In this document: in pieces, positions 9,516-18,254 of the stretch
Layout: every line of letters starts with the position of its first letter
How positions within the stretch are numbered: position 1 is the first letter of the stretch
From: S5-327 sp965116015
GTDB taxonomy: Bacteria; Chloroflexota; Dehalococcoidia; Lucifugimonadales; Australimonadaceae
Assembly (NCBI GenBank): GCA_965116015.1
Contig: OZ220477.1
Coordinates: forward strand, 1,674,001 to 1,738,000
Direction: 5' to 3'
DNA: 64,000 bases
Notes under the pieces: model-generated
What the model was told of the DNA's origin: nothing
Databases searched by the model: none
What the model saw: the letters and a program-made list of their open reading frames with translations, nothing else
Program-made: the position numbers and the translations under genes

Positions 9516-10547
9516 GTGTCGGACTCCACTCTCCAACCCCAGGGCGGCGTATCGCTGCGAAGCCGGTTCTTATCGCCGCAGACCATCGCTTCGCTTGCCG
9601 TTCTTCCGCTCGGCATTGCGCTCGTGGTGTGGCGATTCGACATCGCCTGGAGCGATACGTGGGAGATTATCCGCACGCTCGACCTGCGCTGGTACGCCGC
9701 CGCCTTCATCGTTCACTATGCGACGTTCATTTTTCGGGGCGCGCGCTGGCGCGTTCTCCTGCAAAACGCAGGACGAAAGGACGGCGGGCCGGCGCCGAGC
9801 GTTCTCTACGCCGGGCGCGTCATCCTGCTCAGCTGGTTCGCCAACTCCGTGACCTGGTTCCGCATGGGCGACGCTTACCGCGCCTACGTCTACGCCAAGG
9901 ACAGCGGCACGAGCTTCCCTCGCAGCATGGGCACGGTGCTCGCCGACCGCCTCATCGACTTGTCGATCGTCGTGATTCTGATGACGGTCGGCATCGTCGT
10001 GTTGCTCATCGGAGGGCAGATTAACCCTCCGCTTTTCCTGGCGGCGCTCGCCGCGGGTCTGCTCGCCGCCATTGCCGTCGCCTTGGGCGGAATGGTCGCC
10101 ACGGGGCGCTGGGTGATGCCGCGGCTGCCCGGCAGGGCGAAAGCCATCTATCAGCGATTCCACGATGGAACGCTCAGCAGCTTCGGGCGCATGCATCTCG
10201 TGTTCGCTCTGGGCGTCGCCGGATGGTTGTGCGAGGTGGGACGGCTCTTCTGCGTAGTCATGGCCGTCGGAACGCCCATCGCGCTTGGCCTCGTGCTCTT
10301 CGTGCCGATGGCCAATGGTCTGCTCACCGCGCTCCCGCTCACCCCCGGGGGGCTCGGCGTGGTCGAGACGGGAATCACGGGGCTGCTGCGGCTCGAGCTG
10401 GCTGTGGAGGCCGCCATTGCCGTCGCGCTGGTCGACCGCACTATCAGCTACATCAGCACTGTGGTTTTCGGGGGAATGGCGTTCGTCGCGAGGCAAATCG
10501 AAACGGCGCGGCCGGTAAGCGCGCCCCGCATAGGAGGCAACAGATGA
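9516..10547 (+). CDS. Lysylphosphatidylglycerol synthase TM-domain (UPF0104) membrane protein
   Basis: 343 residues with about eight hydrophobic helices and the UPF0104/AglD-type landmarks: YAAAFIVHYATFIFRGARWRVLL, GRVILLSWFANSVTWFRMGDAYRAY, and LPLTPGGLGVVETGI near residue 275. Proteins of this family are the flippase half of MprF or stand-alone membrane proteins linked to glycolipid or polyprenyl-lipid handling. GTG start 10 bp after rsmG; its TGA overlaps the next gene's ATG. Substrate unknown. Confidence 0.8.
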   Translation: MSDSTLQPQGGVSLRSRFLSPQTIASLAVLPLGIALVVWRFDIAWSDTWEIIRTLDLRWYAAAFIVHYATFIFRGARWRVLLQNAGRKDGGPAPSVLYAGRVILLSWFANSVTWFRMGDAYRAYVYAKDSGTSFPRSMGTVLADRLIDLSIVVILMTVGIVVLLIGGQINPPLFLAALAAGLLAAIAVALGGMVATGRWVMPRLPGRAKAIYQRFHDGTLSSFGRMHLVFALGVAGWLCEVGRLFCVVMAVGTPIALGLVLFVPMANGLLTALPLTPGGLGVVETGITGLLRLELAVEAAIAVALVDRTISYISTVVFGGMAFVARQIETARPVSAPRIGGNR

Positions 10548-11311
10548 TAGACGGCGCATTCAGAGCGCGGTTGAAAGCGGGAGAGCCGCTGGCGGGGGTA
10601 TTCGTCAGCATCGAGTCTCCCACCACTGCCGAGCTCCTCGCTCTCGCCGGCGTCGATTACCTGATGATCGACGGCGAGCACAACCCTATCGGGCCGGCGG
10701 AGGCTGTCGATATGATCAGGGCGGCGGAGGGGCGGGGGGCGCCGGTTATGGCTCGCGTTGGGGAGAACGCCCAGCAGGTCATCGCGAAGTATCTCGACGC
10801 CGGCGCGCTCGGCATTATGACGCCTATGGTCAACGACGCGGCGGACGCTCGCAGGGTTGTCGATTCGGTCAAGTACCCCCCAAGCGGCAAGCGCGGGCTG
10901 GCCGGCGTTCGCGCCAACGATTTCGCAACCTCGCCCGACTACACGTCCCGCGCCAACGACGCCACCGTTGTGATGGTTCAGATCGAGACGCTTGACGGCA
11001 TCGACAACGCCGACGAGATTATCGCAACCGACGGCGTCGACGCCGTCTTCCTTGGCCCTTCCGACCTGTCGGTGGCTCTCGGGGTTCCGGGGCAGACGAA
11101 GCACCCCAGCGTGCTCGAGGCCATCGAGCAGCTCACGGCAAAGATAACTCGGGCGGGCAAGACCGCCGGCACGATTGCCCGCGCTCCCGAGGATTACGCC
11201 TACTGGCGAGACCGCGGCGTGCAGCTCTTCCTCACCGGGGCGAACGGGCTGCTGCTGGGGGCGGCCAAAGCCTACGTGGACGGCGCACGCGCCATCGAGG
11301 AGGGCCGCTGA
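10544..11311 (+). CDS. HpcH/HpaI-family aldolase
   Basis: 255-residue class II (metal-dependent) aldolase of the 2-dehydro-3-deoxyglucarate / 2,4-dihydroxyhept-2-enedioate aldolase family. These cleave 2-keto-4-hydroxy acids to pyruvate plus an aldehyde. Motifs: YLMIDGEHNPIGPAE, DAGALGIMTPMVNDA, KYPPSGKRGLAG, VMVQIETLDGIDNADEI and DAVFLGPSDLSVALG (metal and oxyanion residues). Starts at an ATGA overlap with a strong AGGAGGC site. The next gene encodes a tartronate-semialdehyde-reductase-like enzyme, as in the E. coli garL-garR pathway, which suggests 2-dehydro-3-deoxyglucarate or a similar sugar acid as substrate (inference). Confidence 0.85.
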   Translation: MIDGAFRARLKAGEPLAGVFVSIESPTTAELLALAGVDYLMIDGEHNPIGPAEAVDMIRAAEGRGAPVMARVGENAQQVIAKYLDAGALGIMTPMVNDAADARRVVDSVKYPPSGKRGLAGVRANDFATSPDYTSRANDATVVMVQIETLDGIDNADEIIATDGVDAVFLGPSDLSVALGVPGQTKHPSVLEAIEQLTAKITRAGKTAGTIARAPEDYAYWRDRGVQLFLTGANGLLLGAAKAYVDGARAIEEGR

Positions 11312-12216
11312 TGCCCGCAGAGCGCGAGACTATCGGCGTGGTCGGCCTCGGCATTATGGGGGCGCCGATGGCGCGCAATCTCGCCAAAGCCGGGTTCGAG
11401 GTCGTCGCCTACAGCCGCACCATTGCCAAAGCGCAGGCGCTCGAGCCGGACGGCGTCGCCGTAGCAGGGTCGATTGCTGAGGTCGGACGACGAGCGGCGA
11501 TCGTCATCACGATGGTTCCGGACACCCCGGATGTCCTCGCCGTCGTCGAGGGGGACGACGGACTGGTCGGCGCGATGGCGCCGGGAAGCGCGCTCATCGA
11601 TATGAGCACTATATCGCCGGGCGAGACGCGGGCCCTCGCCGCGCGTCTCGCCGCGCGGGGCGTCGCGATGCTGGACGCGCCGGTGAGCGGCGGGTCGTGG
11701 GGCGCGCAGCAGGGCGCGCTCACGATTATGGTCGGCGGCGAACAGGAGACGTTCGACCGGTGCCTGCCAGCGCTCGAGGCTATGGGGAAGAGCATCACCC
11801 TTATGGGGCCATCGGGCATGGGGCAGACCACGAAGCTCGTGAACCAGGCGCTCGTAGCCGGAACAGCGTCCGCCGTCGCCGAGGCGCTCGTGTTCGCGGC
11901 TGCGCTGGGATCCGACTTGCTGAAAACGATCGAGGCAATCTCCGGCGGCGCCGCCGGATCGTGGCAGCTCGCCAATCTCGGCCCCCGTATGGCTCAGGGG
12001 GACTTCGCCCCCGGTTTTATGGTGAAGCTTCAGCAGAAAGACTTGCGGCTCATCCTCGAGGCCGCCCAAGAGCGCCATGTGCCGCTCGCCGTAACCAGCG
12101 TCGCCCGGCAGTACTTCACTGCGCTTGAAGCGCTGGGGCTCGGCGACGAGGGCACGCAAGCCGTCGTCAAGGCGGTCGAGCGCCTCGCGGGGCTCGAGGC
12201 GCGGCAACAGGGATGA
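11311..12216 (+). CDS. Beta-hydroxyacid dehydrogenase (GarR/3-hydroxyisobutyrate dehydrogenase family)
   Basis: 301 residues. N-terminal Rossmann motif VVGLGIMGAPMARNLAKAG binds NAD(P). Substrate motif LDAPVSGGSWGAQQGALTIM follows near residue 115, and the catalytic lysine lies in GMGQTTKLVNQAL near residue 175. The family reduces tartronate semialdehyde to glycerate or oxidises 3-hydroxyisobutyrate. Directly coupled to the aldolase by TGATG, which favours tartronate semialdehyde reductase, but this is context only. Confidence 0.85.
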   Translation: MPAERETIGVVGLGIMGAPMARNLAKAGFEVVAYSRTIAKAQALEPDGVAVAGSIAEVGRRAAIVITMVPDTPDVLAVVEGDDGLVGAMAPGSALIDMSTISPGETRALAARLAARGVAMLDAPVSGGSWGAQQGALTIMVGGEQETFDRCLPALEAMGKSITLMGPSGMGQTTKLVNQALVAGTASAVAEALVFAAALGSDLLKTIEAISGGAAGSWQLANLGPRMAQGDFAPGFMVKLQQKDLRLILEAAQERHVPLAVTSVARQYFTALEALGLGDEGTQAVVKAVERLAGLEARQQG

Positions 12217-12887
12217 GCGCGCAGGCGGCGTTCGACGCCGTCGTTTTCGACTACGACGACACGCTCGCGGACACCATTCCCGCCCGCATCGAGTCGATGC
12301 GGGTCTCGTTCGAGGAGGCGGGCGTCGGCGACGATCCTGCCGCGTTCGTGCAGGCGGCGCGCGGCATACCGCTGCAGACTGCTCTCGCCGCCGTCCACAG
12401 CGAGGGCGGCAAGGGGTTCCTAGCCGCCCTCTATCGCCGCCACTACTGGGGGAAGGATCGCGGGCTCATCCGCCTCTTCGACGGCGTCCGCGAGCTGCTC
12501 GACGCGCTCGCCGCCCGCGGCGTCCAGCTCGGCATCCTCACGTCCAAGCTGCGGGACAGCCCTATCGAGGGCAAGCGCGCCGGGGCGGCTGTCGAGCTCG
12601 AAGAGCTCGGCGTCGACGGCTACTTTCCGTGCGTCGTGGGATTCGAGGACGTCGTCAACGCCAAGCCTCACCCCGAAGGCTTGGCGCGCGTCATGGCTTG
12701 CCTCGAGGCCGCTCCCGCCAGGACGCTCGTTGTGGGCGACAGCTGGTCGGACGTGCAGGCTGCGCAGAATGGCGGCGCGTGGAGCTGCCTCGCGACCTGG
12801 GGACTGGACAACCCCGCCGAGCAGCTCGCCCAAGCCACGCCCGATTTCATCATCGACGCTCCCGCCCAGCTCCTTCAGTTGCTCTAG
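12213..12887 (+). CDS. HAD-family hydrolase, phosphoglycolate-phosphatase-like
   Basis: 224 residues, HAD superfamily with an alpha-helical cap. Motif I is VVFDYDDTLADT (nucleophile and acid Asp), motif II LGILTSKLRD, motif III KPHPEG and motif IV VVGDSWSDVQAA. Such enzymes remove phosphate from small substrates such as phosphoglycolate or sugar phosphates. It starts with an ATGA overlap at the end of the dehydrogenase gene and closes this operon. A role in 2- or 3-carbon acid metabolism with its neighbours is an inference. Confidence 0.8.
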   Translation: MSAQAAFDAVVFDYDDTLADTIPARIESMRVSFEEAGVGDDPAAFVQAARGIPLQTALAAVHSEGGKGFLAALYRRHYWGKDRGLIRLFDGVRELLDALAARGVQLGILTSKLRDSPIEGKRAGAAVELEELGVDGYFPCVVGFEDVVNAKPHPEGLARVMACLEAAPARTLVVGDSWSDVQAAQNGGAWSCLATWGLDNPAEQLAQATPDFIIDAPAQLLQLL

Positions 12888-13041
12888 GGTTTTGCGGTGG
12901 GCGGCGGCTGACCGCGACACTTGCGCCTTGCCTGATGGCGGCGGAGAAGTGGGATACTCTCGCCGTCGGAATCGCCACCGATCACGCGCCGCGTGTGGTA
13001 CGATGCTAATGGTTAGTGGCGGCCAAGAGACGAGGCCAACC

Positions 13042-14109
13042 GTGTCTGACAAGCAACAAGCCCTGGACCTAGCTGTCGGTCAGATCGAACGCCAATTCGG
13101 TCGCGGAGCGATTATGCGCCTCGGAGAGGTCTCCCAGCGCATGAAGGTGGAGGTTATCCCCACGGGCTCCATTTCTCTCGACCTGGCTCTCGGCGTCGGC
13201 GGGATCCCGCGTGGGCGCATCGTTGAGATCTTCGGAGCGGAGTCCGCAGGGAAGTCCACCCTGTGTCATCACATCGCGGCCGAAGCTCAACGGCTCGGGG
13301 GCACTGCAGCGTACATCGACGCGGAGCACGCGATGGATCCGAGCTACGCGGCCCAGTGCGGCGTCGACATCAACGCCTTGCTGGTCTCTCAGCCCGACTC
13401 CGGCGAGCAGGCTCTTGAGATTGTCGAGTACTTGGTGCGCAGCGGCGCCGTCGATGTTGTCGTGGTTGACAGCGTCGCGGCTCTCGTTCCGCGCGCTGAG
13501 CTCGAGGGCGATATGGGCGACGCGCACGTCGGGTTGCAGGCGCGGCTTATGTCCCAAGCGCTGCGCAAGCTCACTGCGGTGACGAATCAGTCGCACACGT
13601 CGGTGGTGTTCGTGAATCAGCTGCGGGAGAAGGTGGGGGTGTTCTTCGGGAGCCCCGAAGTCACCCCGGGCGGGAGGGCGCTGAAGTTCTACAGCTCTGT
13701 CCGCATCGACCTGCGCCGTATCGAGACCATCAAGCAGCACGCCGAGCCAGTCGGCGCCCGCGTCCGCGCCAAGATTGTCAAGAACAAGGTTGCTCCGCCG
13801 TTCCGGCAGGCGGAGTTCGACATCATGTTCAAGGTCGGCATCAGCAGAGCGGGCGACCTGCTTGATCTGGGCACAGAGATGAACATCCTTCGCAAGTCGG
13901 GCGCGAACTACTCGCACAGGGAGACTCGTTTGGGGCAGGGCAGGGAGAACGCGAAGGCATTCCTCTCCGAGCGCCCGGAGATTGCCGCGCAGATCGAAGC
14001 CGAAATCCGCGGGCAGCACGATTCTCTCCGCGCGACCAACGGTCACAGTGCGGCTGGCGTCCCGGACGAGAAGCTCGTCGAGGAGCCTGTGAGCGTTTCA
14101 GCCGTGTAA
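13042..14109 (+). CDS. recA: Recombinase RecA
   Basis: RecA forms the ATP-dependent filament for homologous recombination and SOS induction. 355 residues; N-terminus SDKQQALDLAVGQIERQFG, Walker A GAESAGKSTLCHH, Walker B VVVVDSVAAL, L1 loop GDMGDAHVGLQARLMSQALR and L2 TVVFVNQLREKVGVFFG-like (written TSVVFVNQLREKVGVFFG). GTG 13042 aligns with known N-termini; an upstream ATG at 13009 would add 11 residues and has TACGAT just before it (12999-13004). No recX follows and I see no clear LexA operator in the 150 bp upstream. Confidence 0.95.
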   Translation: MSDKQQALDLAVGQIERQFGRGAIMRLGEVSQRMKVEVIPTGSISLDLALGVGGIPRGRIVEIFGAESAGKSTLCHHIAAEAQRLGGTAAYIDAEHAMDPSYAAQCGVDINALLVSQPDSGEQALEIVEYLVRSGAVDVVVVDSVAALVPRAELEGDMGDAHVGLQARLMSQALRKLTAVTNQSHTSVVFVNQLREKVGVFFGSPEVTPGGRALKFYSSVRIDLRRIETIKQHAEPVGARVRAKIVKNKVAPPFRQAEFDIMFKVGISRAGDLLDLGTEMNILRKSGANYSHRETRLGQGRENAKAFLSERPEIAAQIEAEIRGQHDSLRATNGHSAAGVPDEKLVEEPVSVSAV

Positions 14110-14391
14110 AGATCGCGCCTCGTCTCTTCGCCGCCTGCCGGCCGCACATCCGGTAGGAGGCAGTTAGTGCAAACCGTGCAATGCCGCAACGCTGGGGCCA
14201 GCCTGCAAGTCCGCAGGCGGGCTTGTTTGCGCTTGCAGAGAATCCCCTTCCCTTGCGCGTGGATGCGCGCGGAGGTAGGGGTCAGGGCTCCTCTCGTGAA
14301 GGAGGGCAGCCCTATAACCGACGCGACCAGCTTGTCCGGTCCCCCTCAGGAAGGGGACGCGCGCGCAGGCTGAGTCTGAAAGGAGACGCTC
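14110..14391 (+). other. Structured recA-rny intergenic region
   Basis: 282 bp without a convincing gene but with at least four stem-loops: 14134-14141/14150-14157 (8 bp, one G-U), 14201-14206/14213-14218 (GCCTGC/GCAGGC), 14284-14289/14308-14313 (AGGGCT/AGCCCT) enclosing CTCCT/AGGAG, and 14339-14344/14353-14358 (GTCCCC/GGGGAC). It ends in the AAAGGAG ribosome binding site of rny. It may be the rny leader, a small RNA gene or a terminator plus leader. I could not match it to 6S, SRP or a known riboswitch. Confidence 0.5.
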
Positions 14392-15918
14392 ATGGAAGCG
14401 TTGTTTGCTGTAGCAGGAGCGGTCGTTGGAGCCGCCCTCGGTTTTCTGGGCGCGACAGTCGCCCGCAATATGGCTCGGAGCAGGAGGATCAGCGAGGCGA
14501 ACGCGGAGGCGGAGCAGATTCTGGAGAAGGCCAACGAAGAGAAGAAGCGGGCGCTGCTTGAGGCGAAGGAGGAAGCGCTCAAGACCAGGCAAGAGATGGA
14601 GAGCGAGCTGCGCGACCGCCGGCGCGATGTGCAGCGCGCCGAAGACCGCCTCTCGAGCCGTGAAGAGAACGTCGACGCTCGTCAATCCGCTCTCGAACTC
14701 CGGGAGCTGCGCCTCGCCGAGCGCGAGGGGGAGGTGGAGCAAGAGCATGCGGAGATCGCGACGCTCAAGGACGAGCAGTCCCGCAAGCTAGAGGCCGTAG
14801 CCGCGCTTACTCGTCAGGAGGCGCGCGATCAGCTGATGCGCTCGGCCGAAGACGAGATGAAGCACGAGCTCGCCAAGCGCTACTACGCGCTCGAGCAGAA
14901 GATGTACTCGGAGGTGGACGAGAAGGCGCGGAAAGTTATCTCGCTTTCGATTCAGCGCCTCGCCGCTGATGTTGTGAACGAGTCGACCACCTCGCAGGTG
15001 GCGCTCCCCAACGACGAGATGAAGGGGCGCCTGATCGGGCGCGAGGGGCGCAACATCCGCGCGATCGAGGGCGCAACCGGAGTCGATATCATCATCGACG
15101 ACACGACAGAAGCCGTGACGGTTTCGTGTTTCGACCCTATCCGGCGCGAGGTCGCCAAGATTGCGCTCACCAATCTCGTCGCTGACGGGCGCATCCATCC
15201 CGCGCGCATCGAGGAGGCTGTCGTCAAGGCGCAGAAGGAGGTCGAGGAGACCATTGGCCGCTGCGGCGAGCAGGCAGTCCTTGACGCTGGCGTCCGCGGG
15301 CTGAGCCCCGATCTCATCAAGCTGCTGGGGCGGCTGCAGTACCGCTACAGCTACGGAGAGAACGTGCTTCAGCACTCCGTCGAGGTTGCGCGCATCGCAG
15401 GGATGCTCGCCGGCGAGATCGGCGCCGACGTCCAGACATCCAAGGCCGGCGGGCTGCTGCACGACATCGGGAAGGCGCTCACGCACGAGTACGAGGGCAC
15501 TCACATAGAGCTCGGCGAGGAGGTCGCGCGGCGCTACGGCCTCTCTGCGGGCGTAACCGCCGCCATCAACGAGCACCACGAAGACGACAGGGGGTCGGTT
15601 GAGGCATTCATCGTCGCCGCCGCCGACGCTATCAGCGCGGCGCGGCCCGGATCCCGCCGCGATACGGTTGAGCTTTACCTTAAGCGTCTCGAGGCGCTCG
15701 AGGACGTGGCGAACAGTTTCGACGGCGTTCAGAAGTCGTACGCGATTCAGGCGGGACGCGAGGTGCGGATCCTTGTTCAGCCTGATCAGATCGACGACGC
15801 GGAGGTGTCGGATCTTGCCCGCAAGGTGGTGAAGAAGATCGAAGAGAACCTCGTTTACCCTGGCGAGATTATGGTCACGGTCGTGCGCGAAACACGCGTA
15901 ACCGAAGTGGCTCACTAG
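14392..15918 (+). CDS. rny: Ribonuclease Y
   Basis: RNase Y is the membrane-bound endoribonuclease that starts mRNA decay in many bacteria lacking RNase E. 508 residues in the usual order: N-terminal transmembrane helix (LFAVAGAVVGAALGFLGATV), long charged coiled coil to about residue 190, KH domain (GRLIGREGRNIRAIEGATGV), HD domain (QHSVEVARIAGMLAGEIG; GGLLHDIGKAL; NEHHED) with metal-binding His/Asp, and the conserved VYPGEIMVTVVRETR end. Start ATG with AAAGGAG. The next gene is ymdB-like, as in Bacillus. Confidence 0.96.
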   Translation: MEALFAVAGAVVGAALGFLGATVARNMARSRRISEANAEAEQILEKANEEKKRALLEAKEEALKTRQEMESELRDRRRDVQRAEDRLSSREENVDARQSALELRELRLAEREGEVEQEHAEIATLKDEQSRKLEAVAALTRQEARDQLMRSAEDEMKHELAKRYYALEQKMYSEVDEKARKVISLSIQRLAADVVNESTTSQVALPNDEMKGRLIGREGRNIRAIEGATGVDIIIDDTTEAVTVSCFDPIRREVAKIALTNLVADGRIHPARIEEAVVKAQKEVEETIGRCGEQAVLDAGVRGLSPDLIKLLGRLQYRYSYGENVLQHSVEVARIAGMLAGEIGADVQTSKAGGLLHDIGKALTHEYEGTHIELGEEVARRYGLSAGVTAAINEHHEDDRGSVEAFIVAAADAISAARPGSRRDTVELYLKRLEALEDVANSFDGVQKSYAIQAGREVRILVQPDQIDDAEVSDLARKVVKKIEENLVYPGEIMVTVVRETRVTEVAH

Positions 15919-15928
15919 GAGCTGCGTC

Positions 15929-16711
15929 TTGCGCATCCTCATGGTCGGCGATGTCGTAGGGCGCCCCGGCCGCCAAGCTGTCAAGCGGGTTCTGCCCGAG
16001 CTCCGCAGGGAGCTCGGGCTCGACTTCGTTGTCGTCAACGGCGAGAACGCCGCCGGCGGTTTCGGGATCACCGAGGGGACTGCCGACGAGCTGCTCGCCG
16101 CCGGCGCCGATGTGCTCACCGGCGGCAATCACACGTTCGACAAGCAAGAAGTCATCCCTTTTATCGATGGCGAGACGCCCATTCTGCGGCCCGCCAACTA
16201 TCCGGCTGAAGCTCCAGGGCGCGGATACCTGCGAGCCGGGCCTGTCGCCGTCATCAATCTTCAGGGGCGCGTTTTTATGCCCGAAGGCCTCGATTCACCG
16301 TTCACCGTCGTCGACTCCATTCTCGACGAGATCGCAGACTCCGCCCCGAAGGCTATCCTTGTCGATTTCCACACAGAGGCGACCTCCGAGCAGGCCGCTA
16401 TGGGCTGGCGGCTCGACGGGCGCGTCAGCGCTGTCGTCGGCACCCATACGCACGTCGCCACTGCCGACGCGCGCATCCTCCCGCGGGGGTCCGCGTTCGT
16501 CACCGACCTGGGAATGACCGGGCCACTCAACTCCATCATCGGCAGCAGGGTCGACGATGTCCTCTACCGGTTCCTCACCGCTATGCCGCGCCGCCTCAAC
16601 GTAGAAGAGCGTCTCGGGCCTATGCAGTTCAATTCGGTATTCATCGAGACCGACGACCTCACCGGCCTCGCCGCGCATATCGAGCGCGTGGACCGCGTCA
16701 TCGAAGCCTAG
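15929..16711 (+). CDS. ymdB: YmdB-like metallophosphoesterase
   Basis: 260-residue TIGR00282-type calcineurin-like phosphodiesterase. In Bacillus, YmdB hydrolyses 2',3'-cyclic nucleotides and affects biofilm and sporulation gene expression through RNase Y. Metal-site motifs are visible in order: GDVVGRPGR, VNGENAAGG, TGGNHTFD, VDFHTEATSE and GTHTHVATAD. The start is a TTG (MRILMVGD); there is no ATG upstream, and the internal Met lies inside the first beta strand. It follows rny by 10 bp and is surely cotranscribed. Confidence 0.9.
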   Translation: MRILMVGDVVGRPGRQAVKRVLPELRRELGLDFVVVNGENAAGGFGITEGTADELLAAGADVLTGGNHTFDKQEVIPFIDGETPILRPANYPAEAPGRGYLRAGPVAVINLQGRVFMPEGLDSPFTVVDSILDEIADSAPKAILVDFHTEATSEQAAMGWRLDGRVSAVVGTHTHVATADARILPRGSAFVTDLGMTGPLNSIIGSRVDDVLYRFLTAMPRRLNVEERLGPMQFNSVFIETDDLTGLAAHIERVDRVIEA

Positions 16712-16718
16712 CCCGGCT

Positions 16719-17558
16719 ATGAAAATCGACCTGCACATGCACTCGACGCTCTCCGACGGGCGCCTGACGCCGACCGAGCTCGTGCGCCTCCTTGAACGCG
16801 AGCGCGTAGACATCGCCGCCCTCACCGATCACGACTCGACGGAGGGGCTGGAGGAAGCCTTCGCCGCGGCGGAGCGAGTCCCCGGTCTGCGCCTCGTTCC
16901 CGGCATCGAGATCACTGCGCTTCACCCGTATGCGCCGAGCGCCGAGGTCCACGTTCTTGGCTATTTCATCGACTATCGCGATGCGCAACTTCAGCGGAAG
17001 CTCCGCTCTTTCCGCGAGGAGCGCGATGCGCGAGGGCAGGAGATGGTCGGCCGGCTCGCAGACCTCGGCTATCCGCTCGACTGGGAGCGTGTGACGTCGA
17101 TTGCAGGAGGCGCCGGCGTGGGACGCCCCCACATCGCCCGCGCTATGCTTGAGTGCGGCTACATCGCCGACTTCCGGCAGGCATTCGACGGGTTGCTGAA
17201 CGACGGGGGCGCCGCCTATGTGGGACAATCGCGCATCACCATCCGCGACGCTGCTGCGATGGTGCGGAAGGCGGGAGGCGCCGCGGCGCTGGCGCATCCT
17301 CTCTACGCGCCAGAGCGCGAGCGCATCATCCCGCAGCTCGCCGAATGGGGCTTCGCGGGAATCGAAGCGCACTACGCCGGCTTCGCGCCCGATGTCAGGG
17401 AATCGTTGCTCGCGCTAGCAGCGCAGCATGACCTGGTTCCGTGCGGCGGCAGCGATTTTCACGGCATCGACCCCGAGGACGAGCGCTTGCCTGGCTCAGC
17501 CGGGCCGCCGCTCGCAACGTTCGAAGAGTTGGAGCGCCGCGCAGGAGGCCTCCGCTAA
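16719..17558 (+). CDS. PHP-domain phosphoesterase
   Basis: 279 residues. PHP motif I MKIDLHMHSTLSDG starts the protein; ALTDHDSTEGLEEA, PGIEI, a GGAAALAHPLY histidine and the final GGSDFHG supply the other metal ligands. It is like the TrpH/YciV group (RNase AM, 3',5'-nucleotide bisphosphate phosphatase). A role in finishing RNA decay or recycling pAp would fit the neighbouring rny and ymdB genes, but substrate is not provable here. Begins 7 bp after ymdB. Confidence 0.85.
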   Translation: MKIDLHMHSTLSDGRLTPTELVRLLERERVDIAALTDHDSTEGLEEAFAAAERVPGLRLVPGIEITALHPYAPSAEVHVLGYFIDYRDAQLQRKLRSFREERDARGQEMVGRLADLGYPLDWERVTSIAGGAGVGRPHIARAMLECGYIADFRQAFDGLLNDGGAAYVGQSRITIRDAAAMVRKAGGAAALAHPLYAPERERIIPQLAEWGFAGIEAHYAGFAPDVRESLLALAAQHDLVPCGGSDFHGIDPEDERLPGSAGPPLATFEELERRAGGLR

Positions 17559-17573
17559 GCCAAGCGAGCCGTT

Positions 17574-18254
17574 ATGCCGGAAGCTGTCCTCATCGCTCTC
17601 ACGATCGCCTACGCCTACCTGCTCGGCTCCGTATCGAGCGCCTATCTCGCCGGACGTCTCGCGAAGGGCGTCGATCTCCGCCAGGTTGGCAGCGGAACGC
17701 TCGGGACATCCAACGTTTATCAGCATGTTGGACGCCTTTGGTTCGTTATCGTGGGAGTGTTCGATCTCTTCGTCAAGGGCCTCACTCCCATCTATCTGGC
17801 GCGGCTGCTCGATCTCGACGTAGCCGTGCAAGCGACAGCCGGACTGCTGGTGGTCGCAGGCCACAACTGGCCCATCTTCCTCCGGTTCAGGGGGGGACGC
17901 GGAGTCGCGCCCAGCGTGGGGACGCTCGTCGCTCTGGGGCGCCTGGAGCTGGCTTGCTTCATCGTGATTGGAGCCGCCGGCTGGCAGTTCACTCGCGCCT
18001 CCGCGGTGTGGGTGCTGCTGGGATTAGCGTCGCTTCCGCTTGTGGCGCTCTACTTCGAGCGCCCTCCGGCGATCGTGTTGATGATGCTCGGGCTCCTGCT
18101 GATAGCGGTGGCCAAGCGGCTCGCCGGCAACTCGCTGGACAGCGGCGGCCAGAGCGTTCCGCGCCTGCTTTGGAACCGGTTGCTCTACGACCGCGATATC
18201 GCCGATCATCGCGCCTGGGTGCTGAGAAATTCGAGCCCGGCGGATCAGCAATGA
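17574..18254 (+). CDS. plsY: Acyl-phosphate glycerol-3-phosphate acyltransferase
   Basis: PlsY is an integral membrane enzyme that transfers an acyl group from acyl phosphate to glycerol-3-phosphate, the first step of phospholipid synthesis. 226 residues with about five hydrophobic helices. The three active-site loops are visible: GSGTLGTSNVYQHVG (motif 1), VAGHNWPIFLRFRGGRGVAP (motif 2) and a weaker C-terminal one. Motif 1 has GTLGTSN where many have GNxGATN, and PlsX is not in the window. Start ATG 15 bp after the PHP gene; its stop overlaps the next start. Confidence 0.88.
   Translation: MPEAVLIALTIAYAYLLGSVSSAYLAGRLAKGVDLRQVGSGTLGTSNVYQHVGRLWFVIVGVFDLFVKGLTPIYLARLLDLDVAVQATAGLLVVAGHNWPIFLRFRGGRGVAPSVGTLVALGRLELACFIVIGAAGWQFTRASAVWVLLGLASLPLVALYFERPPAIVLMMLGLLLIAVAKRLAGNSLDSGGQSVPRLLWNRLLYDRDIADHRAWVLRNSSPADQQ

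Noticed and set aside
12730..13041. RecA starting upstream with a 100-residue extension
   Set aside because: The extension overlaps the HAD gene in another frame and is not similar to any RecA N-terminus.
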